Source: an uncultured Paraburkholderia sp. (GTDB lineage Bacteria > Pseudomonadota > Gammaproteobacteria > Burkholderiales > Burkholderiaceae). From it: a stretch of DNA of 5,322 nucleotides. A program made the translations under genes and the position numbers. Positions 1 to 5,322 of this stretch are shown piece after piece. The notes beneath the pieces were generated by a model. It worked only from the letters and a program-made list of their open reading frames with translations, had not been told where the DNA came from and ran no database searches. The stretch's first letter is position 1; every line of letters begins with the position of its first letter. The stretch covers positions 1 to 5,322 of the forward strand of contig CALFSF010000159.1 of the NCBI GenBank assembly GCA_937917025.1. Reading direction: 5' to 3'.

Positions 1-92
1 CGGTGGTGTGCCGGGGGATCAGATCGTGCGCGGACCAGCACGGCTTCGAGCCCGAGGGCGACACCTCACGGGGTGCCATTCCCCAAGAATGA
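1..92 (+). CDS. Possible 3' end of an unidentified gene (partial, weak)
   Basis: This is a weak call. Reading from base 3, a frame open to the left edge runs 29 codons to a TGA at 90-92. Almost all of its first 21 codons end in G or C, and G is common at first codon positions, as in the real genes here; the other two plus-strand frames lack this. The short tail (it includes the residues ADQHGFEPEGD) matches no family I recognise. If real, the gene converges on the cca operon, and the repeat-rich region 93-367 would be the space between two converging genes. The opposing minus-strand frame starting at ATG 79 shares the same third positions, so strand is not settled. Confidence 0.22.
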   Translation, partial: VVCRGIRSCADQHGFEPEGDTSRGAIPQE

Positions 93-133
93 CGCACCGG
101 GAAAAGATGGCCTTTCGAAGCGCCTTTCTTTTG

Positions 134-166
134 CCTACTTTTCTTTGGAAGACAAAGAAAAGTAGG
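134..166. repeat. 14-bp perfect inverted repeat (stem-loop)
   Basis: The arms are CCTACTTTTCTTTG at 134-147 and CAAAGAAAAGTAGG at 153-166, a perfect 14-bp match around the 5-base loop GAAGA. It abuts the hairpin of the first repeat copy (166-190), so together they look like one composite element. The arms are AT-rich and no U-run follows in either direction, so this is not a standard intrinsic terminator. From memory, very similar modules (CTACTTTTCTTTG, loop, inverse, then GCCGCCCCGCACAGGGGCAAC) are dispersed in Paraburkholderia and Burkholderia intergenic regions; I could not check this. A plausible role is mRNA 3'-end protection or none at all. Confidence 0.8.
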
Positions 167-224
167 TGCCGCCCCGCACAGGGGCAACACTAATAGACCG
201 ACATGAATGCAAGGAAAGGCCAAA
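167..224 (-). repeat. Hairpin-bearing intergenic repeat, copy 1
   Basis: This 58-bp unit recurs at 259-317. The two copies share an identical 27-bp core (181-207 and 274-300) and the tail AAGGAAAGGCCAAA; they differ only in the hairpin loop and at two bases (208-209). Each begins with GCCCC-loop-GGGGC. Read as minus-strand RNA the hairpin extends to 10 bp (190-181 with 175-166), with two U-G wobbles (187-169 and 186-170) and the loop UGUGC; on the plus strand these two pairs are C-A mismatches. The strand given is therefore the one in which the structure folds well. No mobility gene is present. Confidence 0.8.
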
Positions 225-245
225 GGAAAACACCGCTTCGGCACG

Positions 246-283
246 AAAAAACCGGAAATGCCGCCCCGTCAAAGGGGCAACAC
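246..283 (-). terminator. Second, weaker terminator-like hairpin with U6 run
   Basis: On the minus strand GTGUUGCCCC (283-274) pairs with GGGGCGGCAU (267-258) across a 6-base loop, giving 10 bp that include three G-U wobbles. Six nucleotides later comes a run of six U (251-246). The spacer between stem and U-run is longer than ideal, so termination efficiency is uncertain. The hairpin belongs to repeat copy 2 and lies about 60-70 bases beyond the main terminator, which would make it a back-up stop for read-through from cca. Confidence 0.4.
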
Positions 284-317
284 TAATAGACCGACATGAA
301 CACAAGGAAAGGCCAAA
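259..317 (-). repeat. Hairpin-bearing intergenic repeat, copy 2
   Basis: This is the second copy of the unit at 167-224, in direct orientation with a period of about 92 bp. It has the loop GTCAAA instead of GCACA, while both stem arms are unchanged. A stem kept intact while the loop differs is what selection on RNA structure would leave, although two copies are too few to prove it. The 34-bp spacer (225-258) between copies is A-rich and contains an A6 run that reads as U6 on the minus strand. A third, shorter and more diverged copy of the hairpin part lies at 340-360. Confidence 0.8.
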
Positions 318-331
318 AAGCCAGAACAAAC

Positions 332-360
332 AAAAAACCGTCGCCCCGCGCAGGAGCAAC
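332..360 (-). terminator. Rho-independent terminator of the cca operon
   Basis: Beginning 7 bases after the cca stop codon, minus-strand RNA GUUGCUCC (360-353) pairs with GGGGCGAC (347-340) over loop UGCGC. This 8-bp stem has two U-G wobbles. It is followed after two G by six U (337-332) and then GUUUG. Stem, loop size and U-run fit a classical intrinsic terminator on the correct strand and at the correct place. The hairpin is a diverged third copy of the repeat hairpins at 166-190 and 258-283, with the same GCCCC core. Confidence 0.75.
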
Positions 361-367
361 CCCCAAC

Positions 368-1609
368 CTAATCAGACTCGCCAAGCACCAAAGCCACCGC
401 CCGAACCCTCTCCTGCCGAACGGCATCTTTAATCAGAGAAGGCCGGTCAACAAACCGGCCAGCAACCGCGCCTCCATCCACAGCCCGCGCAGCAACAAGC
501 GCGATACGCAGCCGCTCAGCCTGCGGATACTCCCGCGTCTCAAACCCCAGCCGCCCGCGCGCATCCGCCTCGCATGCCTGCAACGCCTCGGCAAACCGCG
601 CAGGTTTCCTCATCGCATCGCATCGCTCGAACAACCGCACAAGCCCGGCCGCCCCCGTCTCCATCACGCGATGAATATTCCCGTGCTCACGCGCCACCAG
701 CACCGCCAGATCGCGACACTCATTCGGTACCCGCAACCGCTCGCACAAAGGCTTCAGCAAATCCACACTGCGCCCCTCGTGCCCAATATGCCGCGGCAAC
801 ACGTCCTCAGGCGTCGTCGCCTTGCCAAGATCATGCGTCAACGCGGCAAACCGCACCGTCAACGCATAACCCCGCGCGGCAGCATGATCCAGAACCATCA
901 TCACATGCACGCCCGTGTCGACCTCGGGGTGATAATCCGCGCGCTGCGGCACGCCAAACAACGCGTCGATCTCCGGCAACACACGCGCAAGCGCGCCGCA
1001 TTCCCGCAGCAGTTCAATCATCCGAGACGGCTTGCGCTCCATCAATCCACGCGACACCTCCTGCCACACGCGCTCTGGTACCAGCGCGTCCACCTCGCCC
1101 GCCGCCACCATCTTCCGCATCAGCGCCGTCGTCTCCGGCGCAACAGTAAAATCGGCAAAGCGCGCCGCAAACCGCGCAATGCGCAGAATCCGCACCGGGT
1201 CCTCAAGAAACGCATCGCTGACATGCCGGAACACCCGGTCCCTGACGTCAGCCTGTCCGTTGAACGGATCGATCACGGGCCCGGCAAGCTCGCCGTCAGG
1301 ACGTACCTCGCGCGCCATCGCATTGATCGTCAAATCGCGCCGCGCCAGATCCTCTTCGAGCGTCACATCAGGCGCGTAGAAAAACTGGAAGCCGTGGTAA
1401 CCGGCCGCCGTCTTGCGCTCGGTGCGCGCAAGCGCATATTCCTCGTGCGTCTGCGGATGCAGGAACACAGGAAAATCCTTGCCGACAGGTCGATAACCCT
1501 GCGCGACCATCTGCTCGGGCGTCGCGCCAACCACCACGTAATCGCGGTCCTTGACAGGCACACCCAGCAGTTCGTCGCGGATCGCGCCGCCCACTGCGTA
1601 GATATTCAT
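368..1609 (-). CDS. cca: CCA tRNA nucleotidyltransferase with HD domain (multifunctional CCA protein)
   Basis: This cytoplasmic enzyme adds or repairs the 3'-terminal CCA of tRNAs from CTP and ATP without a nucleic-acid template. The protein is 413 residues, close to the length of E. coli Cca (412), so it is full length. The class II nucleotidyltransferase head shows GGAIRD (7-12), the metal-binding carboxylates D21 and D23 in KDRDYVVVG, FPVFLHPQTHEEYALAR (46-62), RRDLTINAMA (90-99) and EDPVRILRIARFAAR (136-150). A C-terminal HD domain (about 230-330) carries H235, the H259-D260 pair in THDLGK, and H277; in E. coli this domain has phosphatase and 2',3'-cyclic phosphodiesterase activity. The E. 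coli HD-domain motif FHDLIH reads EHGNIH here, so D306 is replaced by G310. The start is ATG 1609, matching MKIYLVGG of E. coli, rather than TTG 1615. This ATG overlaps the GST stop as ATGA and has no clear Shine-Dalgarno sequence, suggesting translational coupling. It is the last gene of the operon, ending TAG just before the terminator. Confidence 0.97.
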   Translation of the reverse strand: MNIYAVGGAIRDELLGVPVKDRDYVVVGATPEQMVAQGYRPVGKDFPVFLHPQTHEEYALARTERKTAAGYHGFQFFYAPDVTLEEDLARRDLTINAMAREVRPDGELAGPVIDPFNGQADVRDRVFRHVSDAFLEDPVRILRIARFAARFADFTVAPETTALMRKMVAAGEVDALVPERVWQEVSRGLMERKPSRMIELLRECGALARVLPEIDALFGVPQRADYHPEVDTGVHVMMVLDHAAARGYALTVRFAALTHDLGKATTPEDVLPRHIGHEGRSVDLLKPLCERLRVPNECRDLAVLVAREHGNIHRVMETGAAGLVRLFERCDAMRKPARFAEALQACEADARGRLGFETREYPQAERLRIALVAARAVDGGAVAGRFVDRPSLIKDAVRQERVRAVALVLGESD

Positions 1610-2253
1610 GCGCAAGCGTCGTAGTGCGCCACGCGATGCGTCTCGCGCAACGCGTCATCGATCCACGCGCGGACGGCCGGCAACTCCGTCACGCGGCGCG
1701 CGTAAGCGGAGGCAACGGCGGAAAGCGCAGGCTGCCATGTGTTGAAGCGCATCACGACCGGTGCGTACATCGCGTCCGCAATGCTGAAGTCGCCAAACAG
1801 GAACGGCCCGCCATGCTTCGCGATAGCGTCGCACCACAAGGCGTCGACGCGCGCGATGTCCGCAAGCGCCTCAGGCGTCGCGCCTTTGCCCGGAAACGAC
1901 GCGCGAATATTCATCCACATCGACGAGCGCAACCCGACAAAGCCAGAGTGCATCTCGGCGCTCACGCTGCGCGCCTGCGCGCGCACGGCCGCATCCCGCG
2001 GCCACATCGCATGCTCTGCAAACTGCTCGGCAAGCGTCTCGCAGATGGCAAGCGAATCCCACACGTGCACGTTGTCGTCGGTGATCAGGCACGGCACCTT
2101 GCCCGACGGCGAATGCGCCAGAATCGACGCCGTCGAATCGGCCTCCTGCAATTCGATCGTGCGCTCCTCGAAGGGAATGCCAAAATGCTTCAGCACCAGC
2201 CACGGCCGCATCGACCACGACGAATAGTTCTTGTCGCCAATAACGAGTTTCAT
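1606..2253 (-). CDS. Glutathione S-transferase family protein
   Basis: The protein has 215 residues, the normal size for a cytosolic bacterial GST. The N-terminal thioredoxin-like domain (about 1-80) begins KLVIGDKNYSSWSMRPWL; the SSWS turn (11-14) places serines where the GSH-thiol-activating residue normally sits, as in Ser-type bacterial GSTs. The cis-proline is P54 in GKVPCL (51-56), and D66-S67 in WDSLAI is the usual gamma-glutamyl contact of glutathione. An all-helical C-terminal domain follows (about 90-205), including FLFGDFSIADAMYAPVV, the N-capping region typical of GST helix 6. The electrophilic substrate cannot be read from sequence, and some members are better described as GSH-dependent isomerases or reductases. 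The start at ATG 2253 gives an intact first beta strand. It lies 27 bp after the preceding gene with no obvious ribosome binding site, and its TGA overlaps the cca ATG. Confidence 0.93.
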   Translation of the reverse strand: MKLVIGDKNYSSWSMRPWLVLKHFGIPFEERTIELQEADSTASILAHSPSGKVPCLITDDNVHVWDSLAICETLAEQFAEHAMWPRDAAVRAQARSVSAEMHSGFVGLRSSMWMNIRASFPGKGATPEALADIARVDALWCDAIAKHGGPFLFGDFSIADAMYAPVVMRFNTWQPALSAVASAYARRVTELPAVRAWIDDALRETHRVAHYDACA

Positions 2254-2280
2254 GCGTCTATCGATAAGTAGAATTGAGAG

Positions 2281-3234
2281 TCACCGTCCCGCGCTCGCGC
2301 GGAACGCATTGAAACGCGAGCGCAGCGAGGCGCCCGTCAGATACACCGGTGCAATCGTTTCGATGCTCGCCGGCTCGATGCCGAGTTCGGGCGCGAGCGG
2401 CCCGCTCAGCACGCTGTCCACTTTCATCGAATCGAGATTGTCGCGCGTAATCACGGGCTCGCCAGGCGCCATTTCGAACGTCATCGCCTGAAGCCGCGCC
2501 AGCGCTTCCGGCAAGCGGATGATGCGCGCGTGACGCCCGATCACGTCGCCGCAGAATTTCACCAGCGCCTCCAGCGTGTAGACGGTCGGCCCGCCAAGCT
2601 CGTATGTGCGGCCGGTGGCTGCATCGAGATCGAGCACGTTCGCCATCGCCTTCGCAACGTCGCCGACAAACACGGGTTGAAACTTCGCGTCGGGCATCGC
2701 AAGCGGAATCATCGGGAAAACGCGCTGCAGGAACGCGAACCTGTTCAGAAACGCATCCTCGGGTCCGAACACGACGGATGGCCGGAACACCGTGGTCGAC
2801 AGCGTCGACTGGCGCACGGCCTTCTCGCCGTCGCCCTTCGAGCGCAGATACATGCTCGGCCCCTTCGGGTCGGCGCCGAGCGCGCTCATGTGGATCAGGC
2901 GATGCACGCCCTTGCCTTCGCAGGCGGTGACGATTTTTGCGGGCAGCTCGACATGCGCCTTCGCGAACGCTTCGCCATATGGATTCGCGCGGCTCGCGTG
3001 CAGGGTGCCCACGAGGTTGATCACCGCGTCGGCATTTTCAACGAAGCTCGCCAGCTGCACCGGGTCGAATACGTCGACTTCGAGCACATCGACGGGCAAC
3101 AGCGTGAGATGACGGGCATGATTTCGCCGACGGGTGGCGATGCGCACGTCCTTGCCGAGCTCGACGAGCGCGTTGACGAGGTGGCTGCCGATGAATCCGG
3201 AACCGCCGATGATCGCGATGGCTTGATGGCGCAT
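2281..3234 (-). CDS. NDUFA9-like atypical short-chain dehydrogenase / NAD(P)-dependent epimerase family protein
   Basis: The protein is 317 residues with an N-terminal Rossmann fold. GGSGFIGSHL (10-19) supplies the G10xxG13xxG16 dinucleotide-binding loop, and VINLVGTL (71-78), HMSALGAD (115-122) and FRPSVVFGPED (150-160) are further landmarks of extended/atypical SDRs of the NmrA and NDUFA9-like type. S117 and a YLRSK motif (Y129, K133) keep the SDR catalytic spacing. Databases usually name such proteins complex I NDUFA9 subunit family, after a mitochondrial accessory subunit, but no nuo gene is nearby and the bacterial reaction is unknown; a membership in complex I should not be assumed. There is no signal peptide or membrane segment, so it is cytoplasmic. 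I chose ATG 3234 over the longer ATG 3264 because AGGGAG lies six bases upstream and the Rossmann strand then begins at once. It follows the transglycosylase after 84 bp and precedes the GST by 27 bp. Confidence 0.92.
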   Translation of the reverse strand: MRHQAIAIIGGSGFIGSHLVNALVELGKDVRIATRRRNHARHLTLLPVDVLEVDVFDPVQLASFVENADAVINLVGTLHASRANPYGEAFAKAHVELPAKIVTACEGKGVHRLIHMSALGADPKGPSMYLRSKGDGEKAVRQSTLSTTVFRPSVVFGPEDAFLNRFAFLQRVFPMIPLAMPDAKFQPVFVGDVAKAMANVLDLDAATGRTYELGGPTVYTLEALVKFCGDVIGRHARIIRLPEALARLQAMTFEMAPGEPVITRDNLDSMKVDSVLSGPLAPELGIEPASIETIAPVYLTGASLRSRFNAFRASAGR

Positions 3235-3240
3235 TTTCGA

Positions 3241-3246
3241 CTCCCT
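3241..3246 (-). promoter_or_regulatory. Shine-Dalgarno sequence that fixes the start of the NDUFA9-like gene
   Basis: Minus-strand AGGGAG lies six bases (TCGAAA) before ATG 3234. It is the best ribosome binding site in the window and favours this start over the in-frame ATG at 3264, which would add the unlikely leader MPRLPPRESK. Confidence 0.8.
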
Positions 3247-3278
3247 GGGTGGAAGCCGCGGCAACGGCTGGTGAAGCG

Positions 3279-3304
3279 GCCGCCGCGCAGCGAAGCGCGG
3301 CGGC
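3279..3304 (-). other. GC-rich 10-bp stem-loop in the slt to NDUFA9-like gap
   Basis: GCCGCCGCGC at 3279-3288 is perfectly complementary to GCGCGGCGGC at 3295-3304, with a six-base loop (UUCGCU on the minus strand). It begins 14 bases after the transglycosylase stop codon. No U-run follows on either strand, so it is not a convincing intrinsic terminator. It could protect the 3' end of the slt message or mark a processing site between the first gene and the rest. The pairing is seen directly; the role is inference. Confidence 0.6.
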
Positions 3305-3318
3305 GTGGCGCTGGCGTT

Positions 3319-5286
3319 TTATGGTGCGATGTAGCCCAGACGCACTTTCAGCGATTGCGGACGGCCTTCGAACAGTGCCGCATAGTAGACCGTGTTGGAC
3401 AGCACATTCTTCACGTAGTCGCGCGTTTCCTGGAACGGGATCGTCTCCGCGAAAATCGCGCCTTCAACGCCGTGCGGCAGGTTCTGCTTCCACGCGCGCG
3501 GTCGCCCCGGGCCGGCGTTGTAACCGGCCGTGGCCAGCACGGCGGACCCGTCGAACTGATTGTAGATCATCGACAGATAGTTGGTGCCGAGCAGGATGTT
3601 CGTGTCGATGTCGTTCATCTGCGCGCGCGAAATCGTGCCAAGCCCGATCTTCTTCGCAACCAGTTGCGCGGTGCCCGGCATCAGCTGCATCAGGCCGCTC
3701 GCGCCGACTTCGGAGCGCGCGTTCATGATGAAACGCGATTCCTGGCGGATCAGCCCGTACGCCCATTCGACGTCGAGCCCCGTGGACTGCGCGTCGCGCT
3801 CGACGATATCGCGGAACGGCGACAGGTATCGCAACGAAAAATCGTGTTCGGTCTTCGTGCGGTCGGCGGTGTTCACCGCGCGGTCGTACAGCTGGATGCG
3901 CCGCGCGTATTCCGCCGCCGCGATCAGCTGGCGGTCGGTCATCGAGCGCAACGGCCAGTTCCATTCGCGATTGCCTTCAAGACGCAGGTTCAGCGCGTAA
4001 AAACGCTGTGCGAGCGCGAAGCCCGGCGTGTTGCCGGCCTGCTCGACTTCGGCGTCGGTCACGGTGGTTTTCGGCGGCACGGTGATCTTCTGGCCGAGTT
4101 CTTCGGAAGCGAGCTGACCGTAGAAGTTGTAGCCCGCGGCGATCTGCTCGAATTCCTGGTTCGCCGCGACCGTGTCGCCGCCCTGCTTCACCGCACGCGC
4201 GTGCCAGTAGATCCACGCAGGTTGCGCGCGTAGCGCAGGCGGCATCTGTTCGATCGACCAGCGCACCATCGTCCAGTCGCCGGCGAGCAGCGCCATGCGG
4301 GTGCGCCATTCGTACGCGGGGTTCGAAAGCGGTGCATTCGCCGAGAGCCGGTACCAGTCGACCGCGGCCGGCATCTGCTTCGCTGCCGCCTGATAGGCGA
4401 TCGTGCCCCAGCCGATCGCGCGCTCGGGCGTGGTGAGCGAAGGCGCCACCGAGGCAAACGTCGAAGCCGCCATCGCCGGATCGTTGCGCGCCATGCGCGT
4501 GATCGCGAGGAGCGCCAGCTGGTGCGACTGCGGGTCCGGTCCGACGCCGCGCGCGAGCAGCAACGGCGGCGTGCTGGCCGCCTGGCCGAACAGCACCGGA
4601 TCGGGACGCTGGTTGCCGAGCGCATCGACGAGCCGCGCGCCCGTGTTCGTGTAGTTCTGCTCGTACGCGAGACGGATCTGCTGCCACACGTCGTCGGTGG
4701 AGAACTGCTGGCTGATCGCAAGCGAGGTGATCAGGTCGACGCAGCCGTCACCGTACTGTTTCGGATCGACGAGCAGCGCGCGTGCCGCATCGGCGACGTT
4801 TTCGCCGCGCGCCGCGCGCGATTCGAGCGCGTAGCACTTCACCTGCGTGTCGTCGTTCAGCACGAAACGCGCGTACTGCTGGTCGAAATTGCGCCAGTCG
4901 TGACGCGCGCCAAGCACGACGAGATAGTCGTTGCGCATGCGATCGGCAATCGCCCGGCCGTCATACTTCTGCAGGAACGACAGCACGGGCGCGTCCGGCG
5001 CGTCGATGCGCGCATGGCCGGATCCGTCGAAGAGCTGCGGCTTCAGCGTGAAGTACTCGAGATACGACGGCGCCGGATAGTCGGGAATCATGCTCGCCAG
5101 TTGCGCGGCGCGCGGCGCATCGTTATTGCGCGCTGCTTCGCGCAGCTGGATGAAGGTCTGATCGTCCGGTGTGAGCTGGGTGAAAGCGACAGGTCGGACG
5201 GCGGACGCCGTGCCACACGCGACGAGTGCCGCGGCAGCCAGCGCAGAACCGGCCGCGAGATATACTCGAAAGAGGCGTTTGGACAT
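3319..5286 (-). CDS. slt: Soluble lytic murein transglycosylase, Slt70 type, with lipobox
   Basis: This cell-envelope enzyme cleaves the MurNAc-GlcNAc bond of peptidoglycan and leaves 1,6-anhydro-MurNAc, serving wall turnover and insertion of large complexes. The 655-residue length matches E. coli Slt70 (645). Order of parts: signal peptide (1-23) with KRLFR, a hydrophobic core and the lipobox LVAC, so C24 may be lipidated, and with G25 at +2 outer-membrane sorting would be expected; a long helical superhelix (about 40-400); a linker domain (about 405-482) with NREWNW (439-444); and the C-terminal catalytic domain. The catalytic glutamate is E516 in IRQESRF, followed by GASGLMQLMP (528-537), the substrate-groove motif AGYNAGPGR (587-595) and FAETIPFQETRDYVKNV near the end. 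The start is ATG 5286, which opens the signal peptide; the TTG at 5316 would put ten residues in front of it. Upstream sequence shows no strong Shine-Dalgarno, and the promoter is outside the window. It is the first visible gene of the minus-strand cluster. Confidence 0.96.
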   Translation of the reverse strand: MSKRLFRVYLAAGSALAAAALVACGTASAVRPVAFTQLTPDDQTFIQLREAARNNDAPRAAQLASMIPDYPAPSYLEYFTLKPQLFDGSGHARIDAPDAPVLSFLQKYDGRAIADRMRNDYLVVLGARHDWRNFDQQYARFVLNDDTQVKCYALESRAARGENVADAARALLVDPKQYGDGCVDLITSLAISQQFSTDDVWQQIRLAYEQNYTNTGARLVDALGNQRPDPVLFGQAASTPPLLLARGVGPDPQSHQLALLAITRMARNDPAMAASTFASVAPSLTTPERAIGWGTIAYQAAAKQMPAAVDWYRLSANAPLSNPAYEWRTRMALLAGDWTMVRWSIEQMPPALRAQPAWIYWHARAVKQGGDTVAANQEFEQIAAGYNFYGQLASEELGQKITVPPKTTVTDAEVEQAGNTPGFALAQRFYALNLRLEGNREWNWPLRSMTDRQLIAAAEYARRIQLYDRAVNTADRTKTEHDFSLRYLSPFRDIVERDAQSTGLDVEWAYGLIRQESRFIMNARSEVGASGLMQLMPGTAQLVAKKIGLGTISRAQMNDIDTNILLGTNYLSMIYNQFDGSAVLATAGYNAGPGRPRAWKQNLPHGVEGAIFAETIPFQETRDYVKNVLSNTVYYAALFEGRPQSLKVRLGYIAP

Positions 5287-5322
5287 CGTTATTTCTGGAG
5301 CGGAAATTGAAGCCAAGCATAG

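Noticed and set aside
135..359. Minus-strand 74-codon open frame with an internally repeated peptide (SCRSISVAP twice)
   Set aside because: The peptide repeat is just the translation of the DNA repeat copies at 167-224 and 259-317. The frame runs through the operon terminator and has no codon bias or family match; such frames are often annotated as hypothetical proteins by mistake.
259..360. The direct repeats as a CRISPR array
   Set aside because: Only two good copies and one partial, with a 34-bp spacer in one interval and about 22 bp in the other, repeat units near 58 bp containing terminator-like hairpins, and no cas genes.
166..432. Plus-strand 88-codon open frame through the repeats into the end of cca
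   Set aside because: It contains the same repeated peptide from the DNA repeats and overlaps cca antisense; nothing supports expression.
296..1624. Plus-strand 442-codon open frame antisense to cca
   Set aside because: Very rich in Arg, His, Pro and Gln, with no domain; it is the mirror of a high-GC gene. The opposite strand has unmistakable Cca motifs from end to end.
3235..3264. Longer start (ATG 3264) for the NDUFA9-like gene
   Set aside because: It adds ten residues before the Rossmann strand, would include the good AGGGAG site inside the coding region, and lacks its own convincing ribosome binding site.
2530..4233. Plus-strand 567-codon open frame across two minus-strand genes and their gap
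   Set aside because: The length is notable, but it is antisense to two well-supported genes, has Arg/His/Val-rich low-information content, and is expected in GC-rich DNA where stop codons are rare.
4522..5310. Plus-strand 262-codon open frame antisense to the start of slt
   Set aside because: Shadow of the slt reading frame; no motif, and it would run over the slt start and upstream region.
5287..5316. Longer start (TTG 5316) for slt
   Set aside because: It would put polar and acidic residues in front of the basic start of the signal peptide; ATG 5286 gives a textbook export signal.

Overview
The window looks like an ordinary stretch of a high-GC beta-proteobacterial chromosome, most likely Burkholderiaceae (Paraburkholderia, Burkholderia or Caballeronia). 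The reasons are strong G/C preference at third codon positions, the closely beta-proteobacterial character of the proteins, and a repeat type that I recall from Paraburkholderia intergenic regions. The genus is an inference; no 16S or other marker is present.

Layout, right to left, because every convincing gene is on the minus strand. (1) 5286-3319: a full-length Slt70-type soluble lytic transglycosylase with an N-terminal export signal containing a lipobox. (2) An 84-bp gap holding a 10-bp GC hairpin and a strong ribosome binding site. (3) 3234-2281: an NDUFA9-like atypical short-chain dehydrogenase. (4) 2253-1606: a glutathione S-transferase, 27 bp downstream. (5) 1609-368: CCA tRNA nucleotidyltransferase with an HD domain, whose ATG overlaps the GST stop codon (ATGA). 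(6) 93-367: an A-rich, GC-poorer intergenic region with a Rho-independent terminator for the minus-strand genes, followed by two near-identical copies of a hairpin-bearing repeat and a 14-bp perfect inverted repeat. (7) 1-92: the edge of the window, where codon statistics weakly suggest the 3' end of an unidentified plus-strand gene converging on the cca operon.

The four genes are co-directional, tightly packed in the last three cases, and end at a clear terminator, so they probably form one transcription unit or a unit with internal promoters. They do not form a pathway: peptidoglycan turnover, a NAD(P)-binding epimerase-like protein, glutathione chemistry and tRNA 3'-end maturation. The promoter lies beyond the right edge.

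I found no undescribed system. The most interesting part is the repeat cluster downstream of cca. Its hairpins pair properly only when read as minus-strand RNA (G-U wobbles there, A-C mismatches on the other strand), and at least two of its three units carry a U-run, so it looks like a small series of terminator-type repeats. No tRNA, rRNA, CRISPR array, insertion sequence or prophage gene was seen.
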